Source: Gracilaria caudata
Lineage: Eukaryota; Rhodophyta; Florideophyceae; Gracilariales; Gracilariaceae
Assembly (NCBI GenBank): GCA_030374735.1
Contig: JASCIV010000323.1
Coordinates: forward strand, 1 to 24,489
Length of the DNA: 24,489 nucleotides
Reading direction: 5' to 3'
The notes under the pieces are model-generated. The model did not search any database, had not been told where the DNA came from, and saw only the letters and a list, made by a program, of their open reading frames with translations. Below, in pieces: positions 6,560-14,283 of this stretch. The translations under genes were made by a program, and so were the position numbers. The stretch's first letter is position 1. The number at the start of each line of letters is the position of its first letter.

Positions 6560-7472
6560 ACAGTTTTTTTTTTTTTCTCTTTTGCCCCAGGTGTACCATC
6601 AACACGATTGAAGGTTAAACGTTACAGACCTTCGGCCACGCGGATGATCTCAACCTTGTTTTGATTTGTCTAACGTTAAATAACTGCGCTTCCTGGTTGT
6701 TCCCGTTGTTAATTTTCCGAGCAAGGGAAGTGACTGTTGACTGAACGCGCACCCCCCATCACCAAACAGCAAACCACATGCAGCACAATCTTTTTTCTTT
6801 TTATCACAGTTTGGGTAGTAAGTTGTACGTATGTAGCTGTTGCAGTCAGAACAGTAAGAAAGAGGTTGTTTTCTTTTCTTCAAGAGCAAGTGAACGTTTG
6901 CAGCTCAAGTTGACGCTCCGTGTGTTTGATGCAGTGATGCGAGTGATTTTGTGTGGTGGAGAGGTTTGCGTTGTACAAAAGTTTCGAACCGCCTCAGCAC
7001 ATCCATAATCGGCCAACTGACGTGGAATCATGAAAACAAAACTGTGGCGTCAAATATTGCGATACTGTACCAGCGGAAGACTGAACCATGTGATACTGTA
7101 TCTTCACCGACGACACGGCAAAGACACAAGCATGCATAAAAACAAAAGTGCAATAATATGCAAGGCGCAAATCACCGGTGCAAAATCATACAAAGGACAA
7201 CGCGAACAAACGAGACAGCCGAAACGGAAGGTAAGGGTTAATTGTACATGCACAACAAAAGCCCAATAGAAGAAGCAACACGCTACTACTTGATGAGAGC
7301 GGCGTACGTATCGCATTCTAACAGTCTTGCATCACGAGATGCATAAAAAACAAGAACAAAAAGTACAGTGCAAGCATCACGGCGTGATGATCACGCTCGT
7401 AAACCGTGCATCAAAGAAGGGATGTGGCAGGCAGGTAAGGTTGTGCCAAGCCTCAGATACATATGCATGAGC
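6560..7472. other. 0.9-kb convergent intergenic region
   Basis: The spacer lies between the 3' ends of LCB1 and the RS/LOTUS gene and is clearly more A/T-rich than its surroundings. A T13 run begins a few bases after the LCB1 stop. It also has a perfect hairpin CATCAC-GGC-GTGATG at 7375-7389. A minus-strand open stretch (6650-6889) has paired cysteines (CSDC and CAAC) but no ATG. I see no gene I can support. Confidence 0.5.
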
Positions 7473-8576
7473 TCAATGTTCGGCGGAACTCTGAGAAGTG
7501 GGTTCCGGTGGCGCAGGTGGCAACGTATCGTTCTCCTTGTTATCGGCGTCTTCAACTTTCTCGTCGGCATCGTCGGGCGCTGAGGTATCGGATTCAAGTT
7601 TGCCATTAGAGAGCGCAGGGGGATCGGGAATGGGCGGCTCGACGGTATGAGTATCAGCCTCAGCATGGCTCTCGGGTTCTCGCGGTGGCGGTTCGCGTGG
7701 GCGCACGGCGCGTGAGGGCTCGATGGGGTCAAAATGTTTGCTGAACTCACAAAGCACACTTTCATTCCGTCGCACGACGATGAGGTCACCCATGCGCTCG
7801 TGGTCAAAACAAAGCTGCGAAAACGATTTGAATCGGGTCCTGCGAATGGACCAAGACGGATACAATTCACTCATGCCATCCGAGATGACAGAGATGTTAA
7901 ACGGCGGTCGCCTTCTGTTCACCACAAGTTTGAGCGCATCGATAAACAAGCGATGCACTCGGGGGGAGGATATTGGCGATTTGTTGCGGACAGCAGCCGA
8001 AGCTCCAAAACGAGAGCGTCTTCTGGCAAGGCGCTCCCTGGAAAGATAATGCGATGGCGGCAACGGTGATCGCCTCCTCCGACGCGGCGACGGCGAGCGC
8101 GACAGCGGCGACAAAGACCGCTCTCTCTTGGTCCCCCGTCGCGGAGGAGACGGCGTATAATAGCGACGATCAGCGCCGCGTCGATCCGCAGAGCGCGGTC
8201 TACTCGCGCGCGGCGAACGCCGATAACGCTCGCGCAACGGCGAACGACTGCGCGATCGCTGGCGCCGAACAGGCAGACGACGCGCTCGACGACGCGGCGA
8301 CTCACTGACAGAGCGCGAACGCGAGCGCGAGCGCGAATAAGAGGCCGGTGACGGCGAGCGAGATGGCGTGCGAGGGCGACGGCGACGCGAACGACGACGG
8401 TGAACGGGCGAACGGGAGCGAGGCGATGAGAGTGAACGCGAACGGGAACGTGAACGTGAGCGTGGACGACGCGGCGATGGCGTGCGACGGGGCGGCGCGC
8501 GCGCGCGATGGCGCGGCGGAGGCGGCGTGCGCTCGCGGCGACGAGGCGGAGAACGCGGCGAGAGCGGGGGCGCCAT
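7473..8576 (-). CDS. RS-domain protein with LOTUS/OST-HTH-like domain
   Basis: A 367-residue frame starting at the ATG at 8576 (CAAAATGGCG). Residues 1-190 form a long Arg-Ser/Ser-Pro/Arg domain with RSRSRSRS tracts like those of SR splicing factors. Residues about 207-275 look globular. The pattern of FIDALKLVV, then SELYPSW, then a KSFSQL stretch and DLIVVRR resembles the winged-helix LOTUS (OST-HTH) domain, which binds RNA G-quadruplexes or Vasa-type helicases in other eukaryotes. Residues 290-367 are acidic and Pro-rich. No RRM is visible, so this is not an ordinary SR protein. I infer a nuclear RNA-binding or splicing-associated role. The RS call is firm; the LOTUS call rests on pattern alone. 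Confidence 0.75.
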   Translation of the reverse strand: MAPPLSPRSPPRRRERTPPPPRHRARAPPRRTPSPRRPRSRSRSRSRSLSSPRSRSPVHRRRSRRRRPRTPSRSPSPASYSRSRSRSRSVSESPRRRARRLPVRRQRSRSRSPLRERYRRSPRASRPRSADRRGADRRYYTPSPPRRGTKRERSLSPLSRSPSPRRRRRSPLPPSHYLSRERLARRRSRFGASAAVRNKSPISSPRVHRLFIDALKLVVNRRRPPFNISVISDGMSELYPSWSIRRTRFKSFSQLCFDHERMGDLIVVRRNESVLCEFSKHFDPIEPSRAVRPREPPPREPESHAEADTHTVEPPIPDPPALSNGKLESDTSAPDDADEKVEDADNKENDTLPPAPPEPTSQSSAEH

Positions 8577-9113
8577 TTTGCGGCGGACGGGCTGCTGACT
8601 GGCGGGTGCGCGATCGCGCGTTCGGCGGCTGATGGTGCCACTGCATCTGCCACTCACCGACTGGACTGACTGCGCGCGACGCTTCGCCGAAACGAAAGCG
8701 CGCGGCGTTTTCTGTTCGGGCGCGCATGCGCGGAGCGTTGTGTGGCGTGTACAGCGGGGTGGGGTGGAGTACGTGCCAAAGGTGGCCAACGTGTGAGACG
8801 TGGCGCCACGCTGGCACGGCGCGCGGCGAGCCGAAGCGGGTGTCAATGTAAAATATCTGCACCAAATGCGTGCGGGCGAATGAACGCGCGTTGTTTGCAT
8901 CGCCCGTCGTGACGTGCTGAATATCTCCGCAGCCGGCGCAGAGCGTTTGCACGCGCAGTGCGCCACCAGCTGGCTACACGGGCGAGCCCGCCGCGCTTGT
9001 CTGATGCTCTGTGCCGCGCTTCAATCAACCTCCGTCGACCGCTGCCACCTTGTGTTCTCGCGCTGCCGACTCCGTGCGTTCCGTGCCGTGTTTCATCTGC
9101 GAGCCTTGCAATC
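8577..9113. promoter_or_regulatory. divergent promoter region, RS/LOTUS gene and plastid BFN gene
   Basis: These 537 bases separate two divergent start codons. Visible elements are the perfect 12-bp palindrome CGTGGCGCCACG (8799-8810), AAAATATCT (8850-8858), and a second AATATCT (8920-8926). The last two match the plant circadian evening-element core. No gene is supported inside. Confidence 0.5.
8850..8858 (+). promoter_or_regulatory. evening-element-like motif AAAATATCT
   Basis: Exact match to the nine-base evening element known from plant clock-controlled promoters, 256 bases upstream of the plastid BFN gene start. A second core, AATATCT, is at 8920. Function in this organism is unproven. 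Confidence 0.3.
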
Positions 9114-10097
9114 ATGACTGCGTTTGCTGCGCCGCTGCCGTTGCACGTCTCGCGCTGGACGCCGCGTCGCGTGGCACGTCGTCCGTTGGCTACTGCTGGT
9201 CGTTCGCTGTCGCGCGCTGCGCCGCGCTGCGCGCCGCTGTGTCAGCATGCGTCGCAGGCGCCCGACTACTCGTCCGGCTTCTCGCCCGAGAGCGACTCGG
9301 ACTACGCCGAGGTGCGCGTGTTGTCGTTCGGGCCGTGTCGTAACGACAGCTGTTTGCTCACGCTCAGTCCCGTGCGGGCGGGCAAGTACGCGTTCAAGAT
9401 GTGTGTGACAAACTCGCAGGCGGAGTCTATTCGCGCCGCGTTTCGACAGCATGGCTGCTGCAACCGCCCGTCCACGCATGATTTGTTCAAGAACGTGCTG
9501 AGGAACAGCGGCGTGTTGGTGGTGAAGGCCGCTATTACTCACATCCATGACGATGTGTTCATTGCGAGGACGTGGTTGAAAATCGGACAACAGCAAGAAT
9601 TTCACGTCGATTGTCGGCCGTCCGACGCTATTGCGCTGGCGTTGCGCTCCAACGCGCCGCTGTTCCTCAACCTCAACCTGCTCAAGCAGTGGAACATGGA
9701 GATTGAGACCATCAAGAGGGACGCGCAACACGGCGTGTGCGAGCAGGTGAGTTACGACGACGCGCTCAAGACCACGCGCTCCATCCGTGAGGAGCTGCAG
9801 TACAAACCGGAGCACGTGCGACTGGCCACGCTGAAGATGCGCCTCGACCTGGCCATCCGCACCGAACGGTATGGGGAGGCGGCCATGCTGAAGCAGCTGA
9901 TCGACGAAATCTGTCCCATCGATCGACTGCAGGACGAGCTGAAGAGGGCCGTGTCGGAGCAACGATTTTTGGACGCCGCCGGTATTCAGGATCGAATCAC
10001 GGTGTGGAGGGCGAGGCTGAGGATGTGGGAGAAGGGCGCCATTGACCTGGAGACGTTCGACGGCTCGGACGACAACCGTTCTCCGTCCACTTCGTAG
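9114..10097 (+). CDS. bifunctional nuclease (BFN) domain protein with two UVR motifs, plastid-targeted
   Basis: A 327-residue frame; the ATG at 9114 is the first in frame. Residues 1-45 are Arg/Ala/Ser-rich with a Phe at position 4 and no acidic residue, as in a red algal plastid transit peptide. Residues about 65-185 are the BFN/DUF151 domain, with RPSTHDL (118-124) and the signature DCRPSDAIALALR (166-178). Two UVR-type helical hairpins follow, at about 237-265 and 271-299, each with the RxxRYxEAAxL or QRFLDAAxIQDRI pattern of UvrB/UvrC motifs. This BFN plus UVR order matches plant BBD nucleases, reported to have DNase and RNase activity. A plastid DNA or RNA metabolism role is inferred. 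The bacterial origin of both modules fits endosymbiotic transfer. Confidence 0.9.
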   Translation: MTAFAAPLPLHVSRWTPRRVARRPLATAGRSLSRAAPRCAPLCQHASQAPDYSSGFSPESDSDYAEVRVLSFGPCRNDSCLLTLSPVRAGKYAFKMCVTNSQAESIRAAFRQHGCCNRPSTHDLFKNVLRNSGVLVVKAAITHIHDDVFIARTWLKIGQQQEFHVDCRPSDAIALALRSNAPLFLNLNLLKQWNMEIETIKRDAQHGVCEQVSYDDALKTTRSIREELQYKPEHVRLATLKMRLDLAIRTERYGEAAMLKQLIDEICPIDRLQDELKRAVSEQRFLDAAGIQDRITVWRARLRMWEKGAIDLETFDGSDDNRSPSTS

Positions 10098-10582
10098 CTT
10101 TTTTTTGTGGTTTTTGTTGTACGTTTTTAATAGTTTGTGTGTTTAATATTTTGCGTGGTGAGAGAAAAAGGCGAGAAAAAAAGGGAGTGTGCAGATTGTG
10201 TTCTCAATTGAGATTCAAATCGGCGCCGCCAATCACAAGACGGCGCATCGCGTGACCGAAACGGCGCCGCGCGCGTCACGGGCGCCACATGTATAACTGC
10301 GCTGCAAAAAAGAAAAGCGCGCGCTTTTTCGAAAAAGAAAAAAAAGAAAAACACAGCAGCAAACTCAACATCAACAACTTTAACAACAGCAACTTGAAAC
10401 AACTCAAACAACAGCAACTGCACGCAAACAAACTCGACAACACGGCCGTCGTCGACCACCACCACGACGGCCACGGCCTCGGAGGCAATAGTATTAAACT
10501 GGTGGACACAGCGGTAGCAGCGGAACATCCGGCTGAGAACGGCGCCACACGCCCGCCACACGCACACTCTGCGTGCGCGCGC
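10098..10582. other. convergent intergenic region with a 9-bp-stem hairpin
   Basis: Contains the 3' UTRs of the BFN gene (+) and H1 (-). The strand is marked by purine/pyrimidine asymmetry: an A-rich, CAACAAC-rich stretch on plus from about 10305 to 10440. An inverted repeat GGCCGTCGT/ACGACGGCC is at 10444-10472. No gene is supported. Confidence 0.5.
10444..10472 (-). other. perfect inverted repeat in the H1 3' UTR
   Basis: GGCCGTCGT and ACGACGGCC, separated by 11 bases, can form a 9-bp stem about 110 bases after the H1 stop codon. It differs in sequence and size from the 6-bp stem, 4-base loop of animal replication-dependent histone mRNAs, so a processing role is only a possibility. Confidence 0.4.
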
Positions 10583-11215
10583 TTATTTCTTGGCGGCTCT
10601 TTTCTTGCTGGTGGCGGCCATCTTGGAAGCATCCTTCCTGGCGGCGGCGCTCCTCTTGGTAGTCCTCTTCTTGGTGGCTGTGGTGGTGGTGGTGGTGGAG
10701 CTCGTCACGCTGCGCGTGCGAGTCTTTGTCTTGGTCAAAGTCTTCTTGGGTTTGAGAGCCTTCTTGGCAGCCGATGCACTTATCTGCACATTTGCGCACA
10801 CGACACAGCGAGAGAGAGTGTTAGTGGGGAAGACTTGAGCAAGAGTGGAAGACAAAATAAAAAAAAAACAGTGGAGTGTGTGATGACGAACCTTCTTCTT
10901 GGGGGCAGCGGTAGCAGTACTCTTGGCGGTGCTCTTCGGCTTGACAGCGACAGTAGTCTTCTTCTTGGGGACGGTAGAGCCCTTCTTAGCCAGTTTGTAG
11001 CTGGCCCTTATCTGAACAAAGTCGCCCATTTCAACGCCCTTCTTGATGGCCTTGATGAGGGCGGGCTTGTTGATATCAATGTTGTACTTTGCCCTCAACT
11101 GCTTGGTGATAGCCTGAACAGACGAACCGGTGCGGTCGCCCAGCTCCTTTATGCTCTCCGTGACCATGACTGCATAAGTGGGCTTGGACACCACCGTCTT
11201 CTTTGTGGCGGGCAT
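10583..11215 (-). CDS. linker histone H1, one intron (exons 10892-11215 and 10583-10783)
   Basis: H1 binds linker DNA and compacts chromatin. After splicing, the product is 174 residues. Residues about 12-78 are the winged-helix globular domain (PTYAVMVTESIKEL, then SSVQAITKQL, then a stretch ending in ASYKLAKKG). The tail is Lys/Ala/Thr/Ser-rich and ends KKRAAKK, typical of H1. The unspliced frame is open but contains a 36-residue hydrophobic, aromatic, cysteine-containing stretch foreign to H1. It is bounded by a GT donor at 10891 and a CAG acceptor ending at 10784, so it is an intron. The start at 11215 gives MPATKK; the upstream extension in frame is not H1-like. A divergent promoter is shared with PRK. 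Confidence 0.92.
   Translation of the reverse strand: MPATKKTVVSKPTYAVMVTESIKELGDRTGSSVQAITKQLRAKYNIDINKPALIKAIKKGVEMGDFVQIRASYKLAKKGSTVPKKKTTVAVKPKSTAKSTATAAPKKKVRHHTLHCFFFILSSTLAQVFPTNTLSRCVVCANVQISASAAKKALKPKKTLTKTKTRTRSVTSSTTTTTTATKKRTTKRSAAARKDASKMAATSKKRAAKK
10784..10891 (-). other. spliceosomal intron of H1, 108 nt, phase 0
   Basis: The donor is AAG|GTTCGT and the acceptor TGTGCAG|AT. A CACTAAC branch-site match followed by a pyrimidine-rich run lies about 40 bases before the acceptor. The length is a multiple of three and there is no in-frame stop, so retention would insert 36 residues rather than truncate the protein. Confidence 0.88.
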
Positions 11216-11693
11216 GACTGCGAGCAAATTTATTTTTCTCCCTTTTTTTTGAGGCGTGGGAAACGGCGTGGCTTGGCGGCAACGACGGCGGAGGATGGCG
11301 CGGAGCGAAGCGGTCGTGCGAGGCGCGAAACGGGGCGCAATGAGAAGGAAGAGTGAGAAGGAATGAGAGCGGAATGAGAGAGGGCAACGAACGAGTGAAC
11401 GACGACGACGGGGGTTGTGTGAGAGCGACAGAAAGAAAACGAGAGTGGGATTGAGGGCGCAGTGCTGAGTATTTGTTGGCAGGGTTTTTATTTTGAGTTT
11501 TGAGAGCGCGCGCTTTTTCTGTGGCGCCCCCGTCACGAGCGGCACTGCGGCGTGCGCGAGCGAACAAATCTGTCGTGCGCGCTTTTTTTTTTCGTAAATG
11601 TATTTTGCGTGCAAGTGTGACAAATACGCGAAAAAAGGAGGCGCAATGGTGGAGTATCACTCGCCGAATGGCTTGACGTGGCTGTTTCGGTGT

Positions 11694-11735
11694 TGGCGCC
11701 ATTCGGCGCGTGATGGCGCGTTGGTTGGCGCCAAA
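11694..11735. promoter_or_regulatory. pair of E2F-like palindromic sites
   Basis: TGGCGCCA (11694-11701) and TTGGCGCCAAA (11725-11735) lie 31 bases apart. E2F/DP sites have the core TTTSSCGC and often the palindrome TTTGGCGCCAAA. The sites are about 480-520 bases upstream of H1, an S-phase-type gene. Matched by motif only. Confidence 0.4.
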
Positions 11736-12058
11736 GCGCCGTGGTGCGCACTTGAGCGCCGAAGCGCGCAGTGCGAGTTAGTGCACACGATCGCGCTGGT
11801 AGTCAGAGACACACAGTCTCTCCACCCCACACGCCGTGACACACGCGCCCGTTTGCAGCAGCAGCTCAAAACGCGCTACAAGGGTACAGCGGCGCTAGAT
11901 TATGATATAAGAGTACGACGGTACTGCGACAGCGTGCTTTCGAAGCGCCGCAACGAAAGCGCGCCGCGCCGCCTCGTCGTTTCGTGGCACCAAGTCCTTC
12001 AGAGCCGCTTCGTACTATGCACGCGCTTAGTAGTGCATCTGAGCGGCGAATCTGCAAC

Positions 12059-12085
12059 GCGTACAGCGCGTACAGCGCGTACAGC
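12059..12085 (+). repeat. 9-bp tandem repeat, 3 units
   Basis: Three exact copies of GCGTACAGC in the region upstream of PRK, followed by a partial degenerate copy. Confidence 0.9.
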
Positions 12086-12382
12086 ACGCGAGCGCATCTC
12101 CAGCGCGTGTGACGTGATCGCGTTTCGCTCGCGCCGCAGCTCACGTCGCGCGCACGAGTGGCTGTGCGTTGCCGCCGTCTTCGCGAAATGCTGTCCAGAC
12201 GATTGTTTGTCTGCATCGTTCAACGCCGCGCCAAGCGCGTCTCGCGCAAATAATTTCGCTCCCATCGCATCGCCCCCCCTGTTTCCCGACCGCGGCTTTC
12301 GCTTATTACCGAACCACACACACCGTCTCGCGGCTCGTGCGCACTTTTCGCCCGCATCCGAAACATTAAGGCAATCATCAAA

Positions 12383-13681
12383 ATGGCGCCCGCTTTCATC
12401 CCGGCTACGCCGCTCGTGGGGGGGCGTTCGGCTTCTCTTCGCGCTCCTTTGTCCTCGAGGCGTGCCTTTTTTGGCGCCGCTGCATCTGGCTCGCAGCGCG
12501 TGCGCGCTGATGCGTGCGTGCCCGCGCCCGTGCGCGCCGTGCCGCGCGCAGCGGCTGTCACCACAGACAACTGGGTGAAGGCGCCGGGCGCCGAGAAGTC
12601 GTCGCATCATGCCAATGCGAAGATTGCTGCCAATGTGTCGGAGGTGATGGGCAGGAAGAACATCTCCCGTCCGGTCATCATTGGCGTGGCGGCCGATTCG
12701 GGCTGTGGGAAGTCCACCTTTTTGAGGAGAGTTACCAGCATCTTTGGCACCAATGTGAGCAAGGCGCACACACCGGTGGGAGACTTTATCTCCGTGATCT
12801 GTCTGGATGACTATCACACGCACGATAGAAAGGGGCGAAGGGAGGCAAAGGTCACTGCGTTGGATGAGCGTGCTAATAACTTTGATTTGATGGCGAGTCA
12901 GGTGGCCGCGTTGAAGGAGGGAAAGAGTATCATGAAGCCTATATACAACCACGAGACCGGCGAGATTGACCCACCGGAGCTGATTGAACCTAATCACGTG
13001 ATTGTGATTGAGGGGCTCCATCCCATGTATGACTCGCGCGTACGCGAACTGCTGGACTTTACCGTGTATCTTGACCTCGCCGATGAGGTGAAGATCGCGT
13101 GGAAGATTCAGAGAGATATGGCCGAACGTGGACATACGTTGGATAACATTCTGGCCAGTATCGAGTCGAGAAAGCCCGATTTCGAACGCTTTGTGGACCC
13201 GCAGAAGAAGAACTGTGACGTGGTGATGGAGATCCTGCCCACGCAGTTGATCCCGGATGACACGGAGAGAAAGGTGTTGCGCGTTCGACTGCTACAGGAT
13301 GAGGGTAACAAGATGTTGGACCCGGTGTTCTTGTATGACGAGGGTTCCACCATTGACTGGGTGCCGTGCGGAAGGAAGCTGACTTGCTCTTACCCGGGCA
13401 TCAAGTTCCATTACGGACCGGATACGTACTACGATAAGCCTGTGTCGGTGTTTGAGGTGGACGGTGGATTTGAGAAGCTGGAGGAGATGGTGTACGTCGA
13501 GACGCACATTGAGCGTTCTGGAACCAAGTTCTTTGGCGAGATTACGCAATCCTTGCTGCGTAACCCGAATGCGCCGGGCTCCACGAACGGCACCGGGCTG
13601 GTGCAGGTGCTGATGGCCATGATGATGCGGAACGTGTACGAGAAGATCACTGGGAGGTCTGTGGCGGTTTCTAGCAGCTGA
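12383..13681 (+). CDS. PRK: phosphoribulokinase, plastid precursor
   Basis: PRK phosphorylates ribulose 5-phosphate with ATP to ribulose 1,5-bisphosphate in the Calvin cycle, in the plastid stroma. The frame encodes 432 residues from the ATG at 12383 (TCAAAATGGC). Residues 1-55 are a Ser/Arg/Ala-rich transit peptide with Phe at 5 and 29-30. The P-loop GVAADSGCGKST is at 101-112, ICLDDYH at 139-145, IYNHETGEIDPP at 187-198, and IVIEGLHPMY at 207-216. Four regulatory cysteines are present: Cys108 in the P-loop and Cys140, matching Cys16/Cys55 of the spinach enzyme, and Cys329/Cys335 in PCGRKLTC, matching the C-terminal pair. Thioredoxin and CP12/GAPDH regulation is therefore likely. The loop between the first two cysteines is shorter than in green plants. 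No intron is visible. Confidence 0.97.
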   Translation: MAPAFIPATPLVGGRSASLRAPLSSRRAFFGAAASGSQRVRADACVPAPVRAVPRAAAVTTDNWVKAPGAEKSSHHANAKIAANVSEVMGRKNISRPVIIGVAADSGCGKSTFLRRVTSIFGTNVSKAHTPVGDFISVICLDDYHTHDRKGRREAKVTALDERANNFDLMASQVAALKEGKSIMKPIYNHETGEIDPPELIEPNHVIVIEGLHPMYDSRVRELLDFTVYLDLADEVKIAWKIQRDMAERGHTLDNILASIESRKPDFERFVDPQKKNCDVVMEILPTQLIPDDTERKVLRVRLLQDEGNKMLDPVFLYDEGSTIDWVPCGRKLTCSYPGIKFHYGPDTYYDKPVSVFEVDGGFEKLEEMVYVETHIERSGTKFFGEITQSLLRNPNAPGSTNGTGLVQVLMAMMMRNVYEKITGRSVAVSSS

Positions 13682-13976
13682 GAGCGGCCGTGAGGTGTGT
13701 GTGTGAGATGTTGTGCGGGCTGCTGTACGAGCTGCGGAGGCTTGCAGGGGCTGGTGGCGTTGAGGAAAGCGTGGATTGGGGGCGGACGGGGCTCTCTGTG
13801 AGGCAATAGTCTTTTATTTTGCTCGAGCCAGTTTTGGTAAAAAGTGTGATGGTCGTGGTGACGTTGTCGGCTGTCTGTCGGCATCGAAGGTAAGCTCCTC
13901 ACTACACTTCACCGCCTCCGCCTCGTGCTGCGACAGTACAGTAGTCGGAAAAGCAAAAACTGCGGCACTCGTCACG
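13682..13976. other. PRK 3' flank up to tRNA-Glu(CUC)
   Basis: About 295 bases with no supported gene. It holds the PRK 3' UTR and, on the opposite strand, T runs at 13955-13959 and around 13949-13952 that serve as the Pol III terminator of the tRNA. Confidence 0.5.
13955..13959 (-). terminator. oligo-T Pol III terminator of tRNA-Glu(CUC)
   Basis: Five T residues on the minus strand, 17 bases past the tRNA 3' end, followed a few bases later by another T4 run. Confidence 0.55.
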
Positions 13977-14048
13977 TTCCCCCACGGGGAATTGAACCCC
14001 GGCCTCCTGAGTGAGAGTCAGAAATCCTAACCACTAGACCATAGGGGA
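13977..14048 (-). tRNA. trnE-CUC: tRNA-Glu (anticodon CUC)
   Basis: A 72-nt standard cloverleaf on the minus strand. The acceptor is TCCCCTA/TGGGGGA with discriminator A, the D arm contains TAGTGGTTAGGAT, and the anticodon arm is TCTGA/TCAGG around loop CTCTCAC, giving anticodon CUC. The T arm is CGGGG/CCCCG around TTCAATT. There is no intron and no encoded CCA. It lies between PRK and TRAPPC8, antisense to both. The normal D loop serves as an internal reference for the interrupted tRNA-Glu(UUC) at 1195-1282. Confidence 0.96.
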
Positions 14049-14124
14049 CAGCGGCTGTCGGCAGTTATCCCGTAATTGTGGTTATTATTTAACCCAGGTT
14101 TGTGAGCCTCTTCGACTTCAAAGT

Positions 14125-14175
14125 GTACCCGTTGTACTCTGTACGAAGTACGAAGGGTACCTTTGGTAACTGTAC
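14125..14175. promoter_or_regulatory. cluster of six GTAC palindromes
   Basis: GTAC occurs at 14125, 14134, 14141, 14148, 14157 and 14172, within 51 bases in the spacer between the tRNA and the TRAPPC8 start. The region includes GTACGAAGTACGAAGGGTAC. It could be a regulatory array for TRAPPC8 or a degenerate short repeat. Confidence 0.4.
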
Positions 14176-14283
14176 CGTCGGCACCCGGGACCCTGCCGAG
14201 GAAGCGCTGCGCGATTGCTCCGCTGCGCGCCGCCGCGCTTCGGAACAGCCCCGTCGCCACGCAAAGCCGCGCCGCAGCGCGCA

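Larger units (their letters stand above)
11216..12382. promoter_or_regulatory. 1.17-kb divergent region between H1 and PRK
   Basis: No gene is supported; open frames here are compositional. Features seen are TGGCGCCA at 11694-11701 and TTGGCGCCAAA at 11725-11735, which match the palindromic E2F consensus, a 9-bp tandem triplet at 12059-12085, and A/T-rich stretches near 11580-11600 and 11890-11910. Both genes must draw their promoters from this region. Confidence 0.5.

Noticed and set aside
6650..6889. Minus-strand open stretch with CSDC and CAAC, resembling a zinc finger
   Set aside because: It has no ATG, lies in a convergent 3' UTR region, and four to six cysteines can occur by chance. 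No known family pattern.
6985..7015. Box-B-like GGTTCGAAAC on the minus strand, possible tRNA
   Set aside because: Flanking bases do not form a T stem, and no anticodon or acceptor arm can be built.
10305..10440. A-rich, CAACAAC-rich stretch as a telomere or poly(A) insertion (retrosequence)
   Set aside because: It has no regular repeat unit, no target-site duplication that I can see, and fits a low-complexity 3' UTR of H1.
10583..11623. Unspliced 346-residue version of H1
   Set aside because: The extra N-terminal part and the 36-residue insert have no H1 character. A good ATG and a GT-AG intron with a CTAAC branch site explain them.
11598..12578. 326-codon plus-strand open frame overlapping the PRK start
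   Set aside because: It runs out of frame into the PRK transit-peptide region, is Arg/Ser/Ala-biased and has no recognisable segment. The PRK frame is certain.
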